The position numbers and the translations under genes are program-made. From Pseudomonadota bacterium (lineage in GTDB: Bacteria > Pseudomonadota > Alphaproteobacteria > Rhizobiales > Beijerinckiaceae), in NCBI GenBank assembly GCA_020161575.1, contig JAIUNR010000001.1:124001-188000 (forward strand): a stretch of 64,000 nucleotides of DNA. The letters run 5' to 3'. Under the pieces are notes generated by a model that worked only from the letters and a program-made list of their open reading frames with translations, made no database searches and had not been told where the DNA came from. Positions 24,751-33,614 of this stretch are shown here, piece by piece. The first letter of the stretch is position 1; every line of letters begins with the position of its first letter.

Positions 24751-25434
24751 GTGGTTTCGCTTGAAGTGCTCCGGCAGGTTGCCGTCTGGTCCAGGGAACT
24801 CGCGACGGAAGAATTGGAGCGTGCCCGCAAGGGCATCTCGGAGCGCGCTTATGCCAAGGGCGCTTTCATCTGCCATCAGGGTGACAGGTTCGATTCCTGG
24901 GCGGGCGTGATTTCCGGCCTCGTCAAGCTTTCCACTGTCTCGGATGCCGGCAAGCAGGTGAGTCTTGCCGGTCTCGCGGCTGGCGCATGGTTCGGCGAAG
25001 GCAGCGTGCTCAAAAGCGAAGCGCGACGCTACGATCTCGTCGCCTTGCGCGACACCCGCCTCGCCCTCATGGATTCCGCCACCTTTTTCTGGCTCTACGA
25101 GCATTCTGTGGGATTCAACCGCTTTCTGGTGCGCCAGCTCAACGAGCGGTTGGCGCAATTCATCGGCCAGGTGGAGAACGAGCGCCTGCTCGATGCAACC
25201 GGGCGTGTCGCCCGTGCGCTCGCCACTATGTTCAATCCCGCGCTCAACCCCGGCCTCGGGACGCATCTCTCGATCACGCAGGAGGAGATCGGCCTGCTTT
25301 CCGGCCTTTCGCGTCAGGTGACCAACCAGTCGCTCAAGACGCTTGAGAGCGCTGGAATCCTGCGCGCGGAGCGGGGCGGCATCGCGATCCGCGACTGGCA
25401 GGATCTGCGAAGCTTCGGCGTTCGCCAAGGGTAG
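24751..25434 (+). CDS. Crp/Fnr-family transcriptional regulator
   Basis: A 227-residue regulator with an N-terminal cyclic-nucleotide-binding-type beta roll (AKGAFICHQGDRFDSWAGV, then GAWFGEGSVL) and a C-terminal winged helix (LSITQEEIGLLSGLSRQVTNQSL). No N-terminal Cys cluster of the FNR 4Fe-4S type is visible. The GTG at 24751 with GGGAG five bases upstream is taken as the start; a TTG at 24679 in the same frame is an alternative. It lies between the oxidoreductase and the acyl-CoA ligase/ABC cluster and may control either. Confidence 0.82.
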   Translation: MVSLEVLRQVAVWSRELATEELERARKGISERAYAKGAFICHQGDRFDSWAGVISGLVKLSTVSDAGKQVSLAGLAAGAWFGEGSVLKSEARRYDLVALRDTRLALMDSATFFWLYEHSVGFNRFLVRQLNERLAQFIGQVENERLLDATGRVARALATMFNPALNPGLGTHLSITQEEIGLLSGLSRQVTNQSLKTLESAGILRAERGGIAIRDWQDLRSFGVRQG

Positions 25435-25651
25435 CGTTTGCGAAAAGCCCGTCATTGCATTCGAAACGCGCTCCCCTGGCGTCAAGGGCGCAATATCTGT
25501 TGAAATTGGTCGGAAAAACCGCACTCTGTGGCATGTCTTCTGATCGAACAGACATGCGGTCGATAGTTTAAAAGCAGATTAGCCGAATGTCTGTCAAGAC
25601 CCCGCTTGCGCTGGGGTGCAAGGATTGCGAACCTGACGTCAATGATAAACG

Positions 25652-25670
25652 CCCGCCTCCAAGTGGCGGG
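25652..25670 (+). promoter_or_regulatory. Leader hairpin before the acyl-CoA synthetase
   Basis: CCCGCC (25652-25657) pairs with GGCGGG (25665-25670) over a 7-base loop, 33 bases before the ATG of the acyl-CoA synthetase. It has no T-run and could affect translation or mRNA stability. The open frame runs back through it, but with no ribosome site. Confidence 0.3.
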
Positions 25671-25703
25671 ATATGGGTTTGGGCCCTGGGGAGAACGCTG
25701 GCA

Positions 25704-27671
25704 ATGGCTGACAACACGGCCAATCTGGACACATTTCCCAAATGGTTGCGCCATAACGCGGCGGTGCGCCCCGACCGCCCCGCGATGCGGCACAAGGATC
25801 TCGGCATCTGGCGCGAATGGAGCTGGGCCGAGGTCAACCTCACTGTGCGCGCCTATGCGCTGGGATTGACGGCTCACGGCCTTCAGCGTGGCGACAAGAT
25901 CGCGATCATCGGCACCAACCGGCCCAAGCTTTACTGGTCGATCATGGCCGCGCAGCTTCTCGGCGCCGTTCCGGTCCCGGTCTATGCGGATTCGGTCGCA
26001 GATGAGATGGCCTATGTGCTCGACCACGCCGAGGTGCGCTTCGCCTGCGTGCAGGATCAGGAGCAGGTCGACAAGATTCTCTCCGTCTCGGACCGCCTGT
26101 CACGGATCGAGATGGTTTTCTACGACGAACCGCGCGGTCTGCGCGACTACGATCACTCCCGCCTTCAGGCGATCGACGAGGTGATTTCGCAGGGGCACGG
26201 CATTCTTCTCGCCGATCCCGGCGCGGTCGGGCGGCTGGACGCGGCGATCGAGGCCGGCAAGGGCAGCGATACCTCCGTGATGCTCTACACATCCGGCACG
26301 ACCGGGCGCTCGAAGGGCGTGATGCTTTCCGCCGGGGGATGCGTCAACGCGGCGCGCGATACCGTCGCCTTCGATAAACTCACCGAGAATGACAGCGTGA
26401 TCGCTTATCTGCCGCTGGCCTGGGTGGGCGATCATTACCTCAATTACGCGCAGGCGCTGGTCGCGGGCTTCACGATCAACTGCCCCGAAAGTCCCGAAAC
26501 AGCGGTGAATGACCGGCTGGAAGTCGGCACCACTTTCGCGTTCGCGCCGCCGCGCGTGTTCGAATCCATGCTCACCAGCATCATGATCCGCATGGAGGAT
26601 GCCGGCTGGCTCAAGCGCAAGCTTTTCAACTACTACATCGAAGTCGCCCGCAAATGGGGCGAGAAGATCCATGCCGGCAAGAAGGTGCCGGTTCTCGCGC
26701 GTCTCAATTACGCGCTGGGCGACATCCTGATCTACGGGCCGCTCAAGAACGTGCTGGGGCTTTCCTCCGTGCGCGTCGGCTACACGGCGGGGGAGGCGAT
26801 CGGGCCGGAGCTTTTCTCGTTTTTCCGCTCTATCGGCCTCAACCTCAAACAGCTCTACGGCCAGACCGAGGCTTTCCTCTACGTGACCTGCCAGACCGAC
26901 ACAGAGGTACGCGCCGATTGCGTCGGCCCGGCGACGCCCAATGTCGAGATCCGCATCGCGGAGAACGGCGAGGTGCTCTACAAATCGCCGGGGCAGTTCA
27001 TCGGCTATTTCAAGGAGCCGGAGAAAACCGCCGAGACCATGACCGAAGACGGCTTCGTGAGAACCGGCGATGCCGGCTTCTTCGAGAAGGATGGCCAGCT
27101 TCGCATCATTGATCGCGCCAAGGATGTCGGCAAGCTCCGGGATGGCGCACTGTTCGCGCCGAAATACATCGAGAACAAACTGAAGTTCTTCCCCAATATC
27201 CGGGAGGTCGTGGCCTTCGGGCAGGATGAGGACAACGTCACCTGCTTCATCAACATCGATCTTGTCGCGGTGGGCAACTGGGCGGAGCGGAACAACATCG
27301 CCTATGGCTCGTATCAGGAACTGGCCGGCAACGCCCAGGTCTACGAGATCATCGCCGGCCATTTGGCGGAGGTGAACCGCCAGCTCGCGGAGGAGCCGAT
27401 GATGGCGCGTGCGCAGGTGGCGCGTTTCCTCATTCTCCATAAGGAACTCGATGCGGATGACGGTGAACTGACCCGCACGCAGAAGGTGCGGCGCGGCTTC
27501 ATCGCGGATCGCTACGCCCCGCTGGTCAAGGCGCTCTATGACGGCTCCTCGCTCGCCGATATCTCGACAGAAGTCACATTCGAGGATGGCCGAAAGGGCG
27601 TGATTTCGGCACGGGTGAAGGTGATGGACGCGAAGATCTGGCCTGTCGTCACCGGCGCTGCGGCTGCCTGA
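25704..27671 (+). CDS. AMP-binding long-chain-type acyl-CoA synthetase linked to a Liv transporter
   Basis: A 655-residue adenylate-forming ligase. The AMP motif YTSGTTGRSKGVML begins near residue 194; YGQTEAFLY, RTGDAGFFEKDGQLRI (the TGD hinge) and a lysine-rich C-terminus (TRTQKVRRGF) follow. It is larger than PaaK and resembles long-chain fatty acyl-CoA synthetases. It begins a tight cluster with a branched-chain-type ABC importer 14 bases downstream, so it likely activates an imported carboxylic acid. The ATG at 25704 is preferred over an upstream in-frame ATG at 25587. Confidence 0.88.
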   Translation: MADNTANLDTFPKWLRHNAAVRPDRPAMRHKDLGIWREWSWAEVNLTVRAYALGLTAHGLQRGDKIAIIGTNRPKLYWSIMAAQLLGAVPVPVYADSVADEMAYVLDHAEVRFACVQDQEQVDKILSVSDRLSRIEMVFYDEPRGLRDYDHSRLQAIDEVISQGHGILLADPGAVGRLDAAIEAGKGSDTSVMLYTSGTTGRSKGVMLSAGGCVNAARDTVAFDKLTENDSVIAYLPLAWVGDHYLNYAQALVAGFTINCPESPETAVNDRLEVGTTFAFAPPRVFESMLTSIMIRMEDAGWLKRKLFNYYIEVARKWGEKIHAGKKVPVLARLNYALGDILIYGPLKNVLGLSSVRVGYTAGEAIGPELFSFFRSIGLNLKQLYGQTEAFLYVTCQTDTEVRADCVGPATPNVEIRIAENGEVLYKSPGQFIGYFKEPEKTAETMTEDGFVRTGDAGFFEKDGQLRIIDRAKDVGKLRDGALFAPKYIENKLKFFPNIREVVAFGQDEDNVTCFINIDLVAVGNWAERNNIAYGSYQELAGNAQVYEIIAGHLAEVNRQLAEEPMMARAQVARFLILHKELDADDGELTRTQKVRRGFIADRYAPLVKALYDGSSLADISTEVTFEDGRKGVISARVKVMDAKIWPVVTGAAAA

Positions 27672-27685
27672 GCGGAGGAAAAACG

Positions 27686-28480
27686 ATGAAACCTCAGCAG
27701 CAGATCGAAACCGGGGCAACCTTGCTCAATGTCGAGAATGTCTCGCTCCGTTTCGGCGGCGTGAAGGCGATCACGGATGTCTCCTTCGATATCCGCAAGG
27801 GAGAGGTGCGCGCGATCATCGGCCCCAACGGCGCGGGCAAGACCTCGATGCTCAACGTGATCAACGGGTTCTATCACCCGCAGGACGGGCGGATCACCTA
27901 TCGCGGCGCGACGCGCTCGAAGATGCGCCCGCATGTCGCGGCAAGCCAGGGCATCGCCCGCACCTTCCAGAATGTCGCGCTCTTCAAGGGCATGACGACG
28001 CTCGACAATATCATGGTCGGCCGCACGCTGAAGATGAGGAAGAGCTTCTTCTGGCAGTTGTTCCGCCACGGCCCCGCCATGGCGGAGGAGATCGAACACC
28101 GGAAGTTCGTCGAGGAGATCATCGATTTCCTCGAGATCGAGCATATCCGCAAGGTTCCCGTCGGCAAGCTGCCCTATGGGCTTCAGAAGCGCGTGGAGCT
28201 TGGCCGCGCGCTTGCCATGGAACCTGAATTGCTCCTGCTCGATGAGCCGATGGCCGGCATGAACCTTGAGGAGAAGGAGGATATGTGCCGCTTCATCCTC
28301 GACACCAAGGAGCAATACGGCACGACGATTGCGCTGATCGAGCACGATATGGGCGTGGTGATGGACCTGTCGGACCGGGTGGTCGTGCTCGAATACGGCA
28401 TCAAGATCGCCGATGGCACGCCCGATGAAGTCAAGGCGAACCAGAAGGTGATCGACGCCTATCTCGGCGTCGCGCATTGA
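27686..28480 (+). CDS. livG: Branched-chain-type ABC transporter, ATP-binding protein LivG
   Basis: A 264-residue ATPase: Walker A GPNGAGKTS, a LivG-like signature LPYGLQKRVELGRAL, Walker B LLLLDEPMAGM and switch His in IEHDMG. It pairs with LivF at 32103 to power two permeases. It follows the acyl-CoA ligase by 14 bases and precedes livH by about 10, so one transcript is likely. Substrate is more likely a carboxylic acid or hydrophobic amino acid than can be specified. Confidence 0.9.
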   Translation: MKPQQQIETGATLLNVENVSLRFGGVKAITDVSFDIRKGEVRAIIGPNGAGKTSMLNVINGFYHPQDGRITYRGATRSKMRPHVAASQGIARTFQNVALFKGMTTLDNIMVGRTLKMRKSFFWQLFRHGPAMAEEIEHRKFVEEIIDFLEIEHIRKVPVGKLPYGLQKRVELGRALAMEPELLLLDEPMAGMNLEEKEDMCRFILDTKEQYGTTIALIEHDMGVVMDLSDRVVVLEYGIKIADGTPDEVKANQKVIDAYLGVAH

Positions 28481-28490
28481 GGAGATGACG

Positions 28491-29498
28491 ATGGATCTTG
28501 CCTCCCTCCTTCTTGCGCCCGCGTTTTTCGCCTTCGACCTGCTCGGGTTGCTCAAATCGATTTTCGTCACGCCTTTCGCGGATATGGCCGCGATGCCGGA
28601 TCTGCTCGTCCAGACCATCTGGGAAGGGCTTGTTTCCGGCGTGCTCTACGCGCTGATCGCGCTCGGCTTCGTGCTCATCTTCAAGGCCTCGGGCGTGTTC
28701 AATTTCGCGCAAGGGATCATGGTGGTCTTCGCGGCACTGACTTTGGTGGGCTTTCACGAGAAGGGCGTGCCGGCCTGGCTCGCGGTGTTTCTCACGCTGG
28801 GCGTGATGCTGGTTCTCGCGATCGCGGTGGAGCGGGTGGTGCTGCGCCCGCTCGTCAACCAACCCGACATCATCCTTTTCATGGCGACCTTCGGGCTGAC
28901 CTATGTGCTGATCGGCCTTGGGGAATTCATCTTCGGCGGCGAACCCAAGCAGATGATCGCCGAGCAGCTCTACATTCCGCGCGGACCGATCGATGTCGCG
29001 ATGCTCGGCGGGCGCGTGACCTTCCAGAAGATCGATATCGCTGCGGCGGTGATCGCCTCGGTGATGATCATCGCGCTGGCGCTGTTCTTCCAATACACGC
29101 GCATCGGCCGTGCGCTGCGCGCGGTGGCGGACAGCCACAAGGCCGCGCTTTCGGTCGGCATCTCGCTCAACCAGATCTGGGTGATCGTGTGGTTCGCGGC
29201 CGGTATCGTCGCGCTCATCACCGGCATCATGTGGGGTGCACGCTCGGAAGTGTCCTTCGGGCTCGACATCATCGCGCTGAAAGCGCTGCCGGTGCTCATC
29301 CTCGGCGGGTTCACCTCCATTCCCGGCGCGATCGTCGGCGGGCTGATCATCGGCATCGGCGAGAAGCTGGCGGAATTCTACTGGGGGCCGCTGGTCGGCG
29401 GCGGCATCGAAAGCTGGATCGCCTACGTGATCGCGCTCGGCTTCCTGATGGTGCGCCCGCAGGGCCTCTTCGGCGACAAGATCATCGAACGGATTTGA
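28491..29498 (+). CDS. livH: Branched-chain-type ABC transporter, permease LivH
   Basis: A 335-residue membrane protein with about eight helices and the LivH family segments YALIALGFVLIFKASGVFNFAQG and LPVLILGGFTSIPGAIVGG. GGAG six bases before the ATG at 28491 makes that start preferable to the ATG at 28485. With LivM it forms the translocation path. Confidence 0.9.
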   Translation: MDLASLLLAPAFFAFDLLGLLKSIFVTPFADMAAMPDLLVQTIWEGLVSGVLYALIALGFVLIFKASGVFNFAQGIMVVFAALTLVGFHEKGVPAWLAVFLTLGVMLVLAIAVERVVLRPLVNQPDIILFMATFGLTYVLIGLGEFIFGGEPKQMIAEQLYIPRGPIDVAMLGGRVTFQKIDIAAAVIASVMIIALALFFQYTRIGRALRAVADSHKAALSVGISLNQIWVIVWFAAGIVALITGIMWGARSEVSFGLDIIALKALPVLILGGFTSIPGAIVGGLIIGIGEKLAEFYWGPLVGGGIESWIAYVIALGFLMVRPQGLFGDKIIERI

Positions 29499-29509
29499 GG
29501 AATTAGGAC

Positions 29510-30589
29510 ATGTTCTACCGCGAATCCGGCCAGTTCAAGAAAACCTACGCAGCGGATATGGCCGTCTTCCCGATCCTTCAGGATCGGATCGGCATCGCCA
29601 TTATCCTCTTCGTGGCGGCGGTGATCATCCCGCTCTTCGGCTCGACCTTCTTCATCTCCTCGGTGATGATCCCCTTCCTCGTCTTTTCGCTGGCGGCGAT
29701 GGGTCTCAACATCGTCACGGGCTATACCGGGCTGATCTCGCTCGGCACCGGCGCGTTCATGGGGGTGGGCGCCTTCGCCTGCTACAAGCTGACGACCATC
29801 TTCCCCAATGTGAACATCATCATCTGGATTCTCGCCTCCGGCTTCTTCTCGGCGGCGATCGGGGCGCTGTTCGGCCTGCCTTCGTTGCGCATCAAGGGGT
29901 TCTATCTCGCGGTGGCGACGCTGGCGGCGCAGTTCTTCCTTGAATGGTGCTTCGTGCGCATTCCCTGGCTTTACAATTACTCGGCCTCGGGCGCGATCCA
30001 GGTGCCGCAGCGCACCCTGTTCGACCTACCGATCACCGGCGCGAACGCCACGCCGGTGACGCGCTATCTCGTGCTGCTGGGCATCGTGGTGTTCCTCACC
30101 TGGATCGCTTCGAACATCCTGCACGGGCGCATCGGGCGCACCTTCATGGCCGTGCGCGACATGGATATCGCCGCGGAGCTGATGGGTATCCGCTTGCTGC
30201 CGGCGAAGCTCATGGCCTTCGCGCTTTCGTCCTTCTATTGTGGGGTGGCCGGCGCGGTGATGATGTTCCTCTGGTATGGCGGCGGCGAGGCGGCCGATGC
30301 CTTCAACATCCGCCAGAGCTTCAACATCCTCTTCATGGTGATCATTGGCGGGCTCGGCAGCCTGATCGGTTGTTATTTCGGCGCGGCGCTGCTCAGCGCG
30401 GTGCCGCTGATCCTCAAATTCGGTTTTCCGGCGATGGGGATCGCCATCGGCAGCCAGACGGCGGAGCATATCAACCATCTCTTCGTCGGCTCTCTCATCA
30501 TCTTTTTCCTGATCGTCGAGCCGCACGGACTCGCGCGACTCTGGCAGATCATGAAGCAGAAGCTCAGAACCTGGCCCTTCCCCTATTGA
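29510..30589 (+). CDS. livM: Branched-chain-type ABC transporter, permease LivM
   Basis: A 359-residue membrane protein with about ten helices. Family segments are LNIVTGYTGLISLGTGAFMGVGA, LRIKGFYLAVATLAAQFF and FMVIIGGLGSLIGCYFGAALL. It starts 11 bases after livH. A pair of GC hairpins separates it from the binding-protein gene. Confidence 0.9.
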   Translation: MFYRESGQFKKTYAADMAVFPILQDRIGIAIILFVAAVIIPLFGSTFFISSVMIPFLVFSLAAMGLNIVTGYTGLISLGTGAFMGVGAFACYKLTTIFPNVNIIIWILASGFFSAAIGALFGLPSLRIKGFYLAVATLAAQFFLEWCFVRIPWLYNYSASGAIQVPQRTLFDLPITGANATPVTRYLVLLGIVVFLTWIASNILHGRIGRTFMAVRDMDIAAELMGIRLLPAKLMAFALSSFYCGVAGAVMMFLWYGGGEAADAFNIRQSFNILFMVIIGGLGSLIGCYFGAALLSAVPLILKFGFPAMGIAIGSQTAEHINHLFVGSLIIFFLIVEPHGLARLWQIMKQKLRTWPFPY

Positions 30590-30606
30590 GCCCGGTTTCG
30601 ATACGG

Positions 30607-30657
30607 CCCGCGTTCTTCACGCGGGAGGAAAGACCAAGCCCGCGTTCTTCGCGCGGG
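30607..30657 (+). promoter_or_regulatory. Tandem twin hairpins between livM and the binding protein
   Basis: Two near-identical stem-loops: CCCGCG-TTCTTCA-CGCGGG (30607-30625) and CCCGCG-TTCTTCG-CGCGGG (30639-30657). They differ by one loop base and lie 32 bases apart. Lack of a T-run argues against termination; such stem-loops often protect the downstream mRNA or mark processing sites, giving the binding protein a higher copy number than the permeases. They may alternatively be fragments of a dispersed repeat. Confidence 0.6.
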
Positions 30658-30703
30658 ATATAACCAAAGCCCGAAAAGGGCGCGAGCAATGGAGGAAATG
30701 CTC

Positions 30704-32017
30704 ATGAAACATCCCTTGACCAAGACGGCGCTCGCGGCGGCGGCTTTCGCCTCGTTCGCGGTGCCTTCCTTCGCGCAGGACAGCATCTATGTTCCGCTGC
30801 TGACCTATCGCACCGGCCCCTTCGCGGGTTCGGGCGTGCATATCGCCAACGGCATGCGCGATTATCTCGAAATGCTCAACCAGCGTGATGGTGGCATCGG
30901 CGGCGTGAAGATCGTCATCGAGGAATGCGAGACCGGCTATGACACCAAGAAGGGTGTGGAATGCTATGAATCCGTGAAGGGCAAGAACCCGGTTCTGATC
31001 GGCCCCTATTCGACCGGCATCACGCTTCAGGTCATTCCCAAGGCGGCGGTCGACAAGATCCCGGTTCTCTCGATGGCTTACGGCCTTTCGGCCTCGGCGG
31101 ACGGCACCAATTTCCCCTGGGTCTTCAACCCGCCGGTGACCTATTGGGACGGTGCCTCGGTCTTTATCCGGCACGTGATTCAGGCGGAGAAGGGTGATCT
31201 CAAGGGTAAGACGATCGGCCTCATCCACCTAGATGCGCCCTTCGGCAAGGAGCCGATCCCGGTTCTGGAAGCGCTTGCCAAGGAATATGGCTTCACGCTG
31301 AAGCTCTATCCCGTTCCGGCGGCGCAGATGCAGAACCAGGGCTCGCAATGGCTCGCCATTCGCCGCGACAAGGTGGATTGGATCTATAATCAGGGCTGGG
31401 GCGCGATGAACCCGACAGCGGTGAAGGAAGCGGTGAAGAACGGCTTCCCGATCGACAAGCTGGTCGGCGTGTGGTGGGCCGGCGGCGACGACGATGCGCG
31501 TGCGGGCGAGGCCGGCGCGAAGGGCTACAAGACGCTCAATTTCCACAATACGGGCGCCGATTTCCCCGTGATGCAGGATATTCTCAAGCACGTGCACGAG
31601 AAGGGGCTCAGCCAGGCCAAGAAGGAGCAGGTGGGCGAGAACCTCTACAATCGCGGCGTCTATAACTCGATGCTGATCGCCGAAGCCGTGCGCACCGCGC
31701 AGAAGATCACCGGCAAGAAGGCGGTGAAGGGCGAGGATGTGCGGCGCGGGCTCGAGGCGCTCAACATCACCGAGGCCCGCCTGAAAGAGCTTGGCATGGA
31801 AGGCTTCGCCAACGCGGTGAAGGTCGCCTGTGACGATCATAACGGCCATAACAAGGTGTTCGTCTCGCAATGGGACGGGACGAAATACGTGAAGGCTTCC
31901 GAATGGATGGACCCGATGAAGAGCATCGTGCGTCCGCTGATCGAGGCCGAGGCGAAGGATTACGTCTCCAAGGATGCCGGCTGGCCCAAGCGCACCGAGC
32001 CTTGCGAGAAGGGCTGA
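30704..32017 (+). CDS. Branched-chain-type ABC transporter, solute-binding protein
   Basis: A 437-residue periplasmic LivJ-like binding protein. The signal peptide is short and Ala-rich with cleavage after FAQ. The mature part shows YRTGPFAGSG, IANGMRDYLEMLN, a Cys pair in EECETGYDTKKGVECYE, and IGPYSTGITLQVIP. GGAGG eight bases before the ATG at 30704 fixes the start. It is longer than LivJ (about 345), like binding proteins found next to acyl-CoA ligases for aromatic or other organic acids. Confidence 0.88.
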   Translation: MKHPLTKTALAAAAFASFAVPSFAQDSIYVPLLTYRTGPFAGSGVHIANGMRDYLEMLNQRDGGIGGVKIVIEECETGYDTKKGVECYESVKGKNPVLIGPYSTGITLQVIPKAAVDKIPVLSMAYGLSASADGTNFPWVFNPPVTYWDGASVFIRHVIQAEKGDLKGKTIGLIHLDAPFGKEPIPVLEALAKEYGFTLKLYPVPAAQMQNQGSQWLAIRRDKVDWIYNQGWGAMNPTAVKEAVKNGFPIDKLVGVWWAGGDDDARAGEAGAKGYKTLNFHNTGADFPVMQDILKHVHEKGLSQAKKEQVGENLYNRGVYNSMLIAEAVRTAQKITGKKAVKGEDVRRGLEALNITEARLKELGMEGFANAVKVACDDHNGHNKVFVSQWDGTKYVKASEWMDPMKSIVRPLIEAEAKDYVSKDAGWPKRTEPCEKG

Positions 32018-32034
32018 TTCCCGCGCGAGAACGG

Positions 32035-32054
32035 CGCGGCCCTTCGGGGCCGCG
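32035..32054 (+). terminator. UUCG-capped hairpin between binding protein and livF
   Basis: CGCGGCCC (32035-32042) and GGGCCGCG (32047-32054) close a TTCG tetraloop, a very stable RNA hairpin, followed by TCTTTG. It may partly terminate after the binding-protein gene or protect its 3' end while allowing some livF transcription. Confidence 0.5.
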
Positions 32055-32102
32055 TCTTTGCCGGGCTCTCGTCCGGTTCATCCGAAATGCCCGGAGTTTT
32101 CC

Positions 32103-32933
32103 ATGTCCGTTGCCGCGCAAGCCGATATCGCCGAACCGATCCTCTCGGTGAACAATATCGAGGTGATCTACGATCACGTGATCCTCGTGCTCAAGGGCGT
32201 CTCGCTCACCGTGCCGCGCGGCGGCATCGTGGCGCTGCTGGGCGCGAACGGCGCCGGCAAGACCACCACGCTGAAAGCGATCTCCAATCTGCTGAAGGCC
32301 GAACGCGGCGATGTCACCAAGGGGTCGATCGTCTTCGAGAACGAGCGGGTGGACGCGATGAGCCCCGCCGATCTTGTCAAGCGCGGCTGCATCCAGGTGA
32401 TGGAAGGCCGGCATTGTTTCGGGCACCTCACCATTGAGGAAAACCTCCTCACTGGCGCCTTCACCCGGCGTGACGGCAATGCCGCGATCAAGCGCGACAT
32501 GGAGATGGTCTATACCTATTTCCCGCGCCTGCGGCAGCGGATGAAATCCATGGCCGGCTATACTTCCGGCGGCGAACAGCAGATGTGTGCGATCGGCCGC
32601 GCGCTGATGAGCCGGCCGAAGATGATCCTGCTCGACGAGCCTTCGATGGGGCTGGCGCCGCAGGTGATCGAGGAGATTTTCGAGATCGTGAAGGATCTCA
32701 ACGCCAAGGAAGGTGTCTCCTTCCTGCTCGCGGAACAGAACACCAATATGGCGCTGAAATACGCGACCTACGGCTACATCATGGAAACCGGCCGCATCGT
32801 CATGGATGGCGACGCGAAATCCTTACGTGAGAACGAGGATGTCAAGGAATTCTATCTCGGCGTTTCGGAGGGTGAGAAGAAAAGCTTCCGCGAGGTGAAG
32901 AGCTACAAACGCAGGAAGCGCTGGCTGGCGTGA
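32103..32933 (+). CDS. livF: Branched-chain-type ABC transporter, ATP-binding protein LivF
   Basis: A 276-residue ATPase: Walker A GANGAGKTT, an unusual IQVMEGRHCFGHLT region, signature TSGGEQQM, Walker B MILLDEPSMGL and a switch segment LAEQNTN in place of His. It carries a basic 15-residue C-terminal extension (FREVKSYKRRKRW) longer than LivF. GGAG six bases before the ATG at 32103 fixes the start. It closes the six-gene cluster. Confidence 0.9.
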   Translation: MSVAAQADIAEPILSVNNIEVIYDHVILVLKGVSLTVPRGGIVALLGANGAGKTTTLKAISNLLKAERGDVTKGSIVFENERVDAMSPADLVKRGCIQVMEGRHCFGHLTIEENLLTGAFTRRDGNAAIKRDMEMVYTYFPRLRQRMKSMAGYTSGGEQQMCAIGRALMSRPKMILLDEPSMGLAPQVIEEIFEIVKDLNAKEGVSFLLAEQNTNMALKYATYGYIMETGRIVMDGDAKSLRENEDVKEFYLGVSEGEKKSFREVKSYKRRKRWLA

Positions 32934-33005
32934 AAATGAGCGAATAGAGAGAATAGGGGGCTGGCGAATAGGGAAATAAGTTTGCTTCATAGAGAATCAA
33001 CTATA

Positions 33006-33126
33006 ATTCGCTATTCGCTATTCGCTATTCGCTATTCGCTATTCGCTATTCGCTATTCGCTATTCGCTATTCGCTATTCGCTATTCGCTATTCGCTATTC
33101 GCTATTCGCTATTCGCTATTCGCTAT
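33006..33126. repeat. Heptanucleotide tandem repeat (ATTCGCT), about 17 copies
   Basis: The 7-base unit ATTCGCT (minus-strand AGCGAAT) repeats without interruption for 121 bases, about 17.3 copies. Degenerate related units (GCGAATA, GAGAATA) continue through 32939-32985. It fills the gap between convergent livF and a permease gene, and its last bases overlap the TAG stop of that gene. Copy number is likely to vary by slippage. Confidence 0.95.
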
Positions 33127-33614
33127 CTCATCCCCATCGTCACCCACGCCGCGAGGAACGGAAACGGCAGCGACACCAGAATGCGGATCGCCACCAGCCG
33201 GGGTGGCATCAGCGGGAATTCCCACGAGATCATGCGGTTGATCGTCAGCAGCGACCAGGCGGTGACATAGGCGATCACCTGGCTGAAATCCGCGCCGGCC
33301 TTCAGCGCGGCGGAGCCGAGCGCATAGCCGACAACCGGGCCGCCCGGTGTCAACGCGCCGGCGAGGGTTGCGAGCGCGGTGCCCGTAAAGCCTGAATTTG
33401 GCCCGAACCACGCGAGAACCGCCTCGCGCGGCATGAGATGGGCCAAAAAACCCGAGCCGAGAATGCCGATGATCAGGCGCGGCAGCAGGAAGATGAATTG
33501 CTTCTTCGCATCCCTGAACCCTTCCATGAAGGTCGCGCGCCCACGCCGGAGCGCGATGCCGGAGAGGATTGCGGCCACCGCACCAAGGATCACGGTGAAG
33601 ACAAGGATGATCAT
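33123..33614 (-). CDS. Half-size permease (second of a pair)
   Basis: A 163-residue membrane protein with about four or five helices. The central segment LATLAGALTPGGPVVGYALGSAAL followed by TAWSLLTINRMISWEFPL recalls the core of DUF318/COG0701 permeases, which are usually about twice this length. Its start overlaps the stop of the upstream half-size gene by 4 bases. Its stop codon TAG lies in the first unit of the heptanucleotide repeat. The substrate is unknown. Confidence 0.75.
   Translation of the reverse strand: MIILVFTVILGAVAAILSGIALRRGRATFMEGFRDAKKQFIFLLPRLIIGILGSGFLAHLMPREAVLAWFGPNSGFTGTALATLAGALTPGGPVVGYALGSAALKAGADFSQVIAYVTAWSLLTINRMISWEFPLMPPRLVAIRILVSLPFPFLAAWVTMGMR

Noticed and set aside
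26100-27719. Long antisense frames opposite the oxidoreductase and the acyl-CoA synthetase
   Set aside because: They lie wholly opposite strong genes in GC-rich DNA and show no motif.
33006-33126. The repeat array as a CRISPR or a coding repeat (YSLFAIR heptapeptides)
   Set aside because: Units are contiguous 7-mers without spacers, and the encoded heptapeptide is simply the three-frame reading of the 7-base unit.
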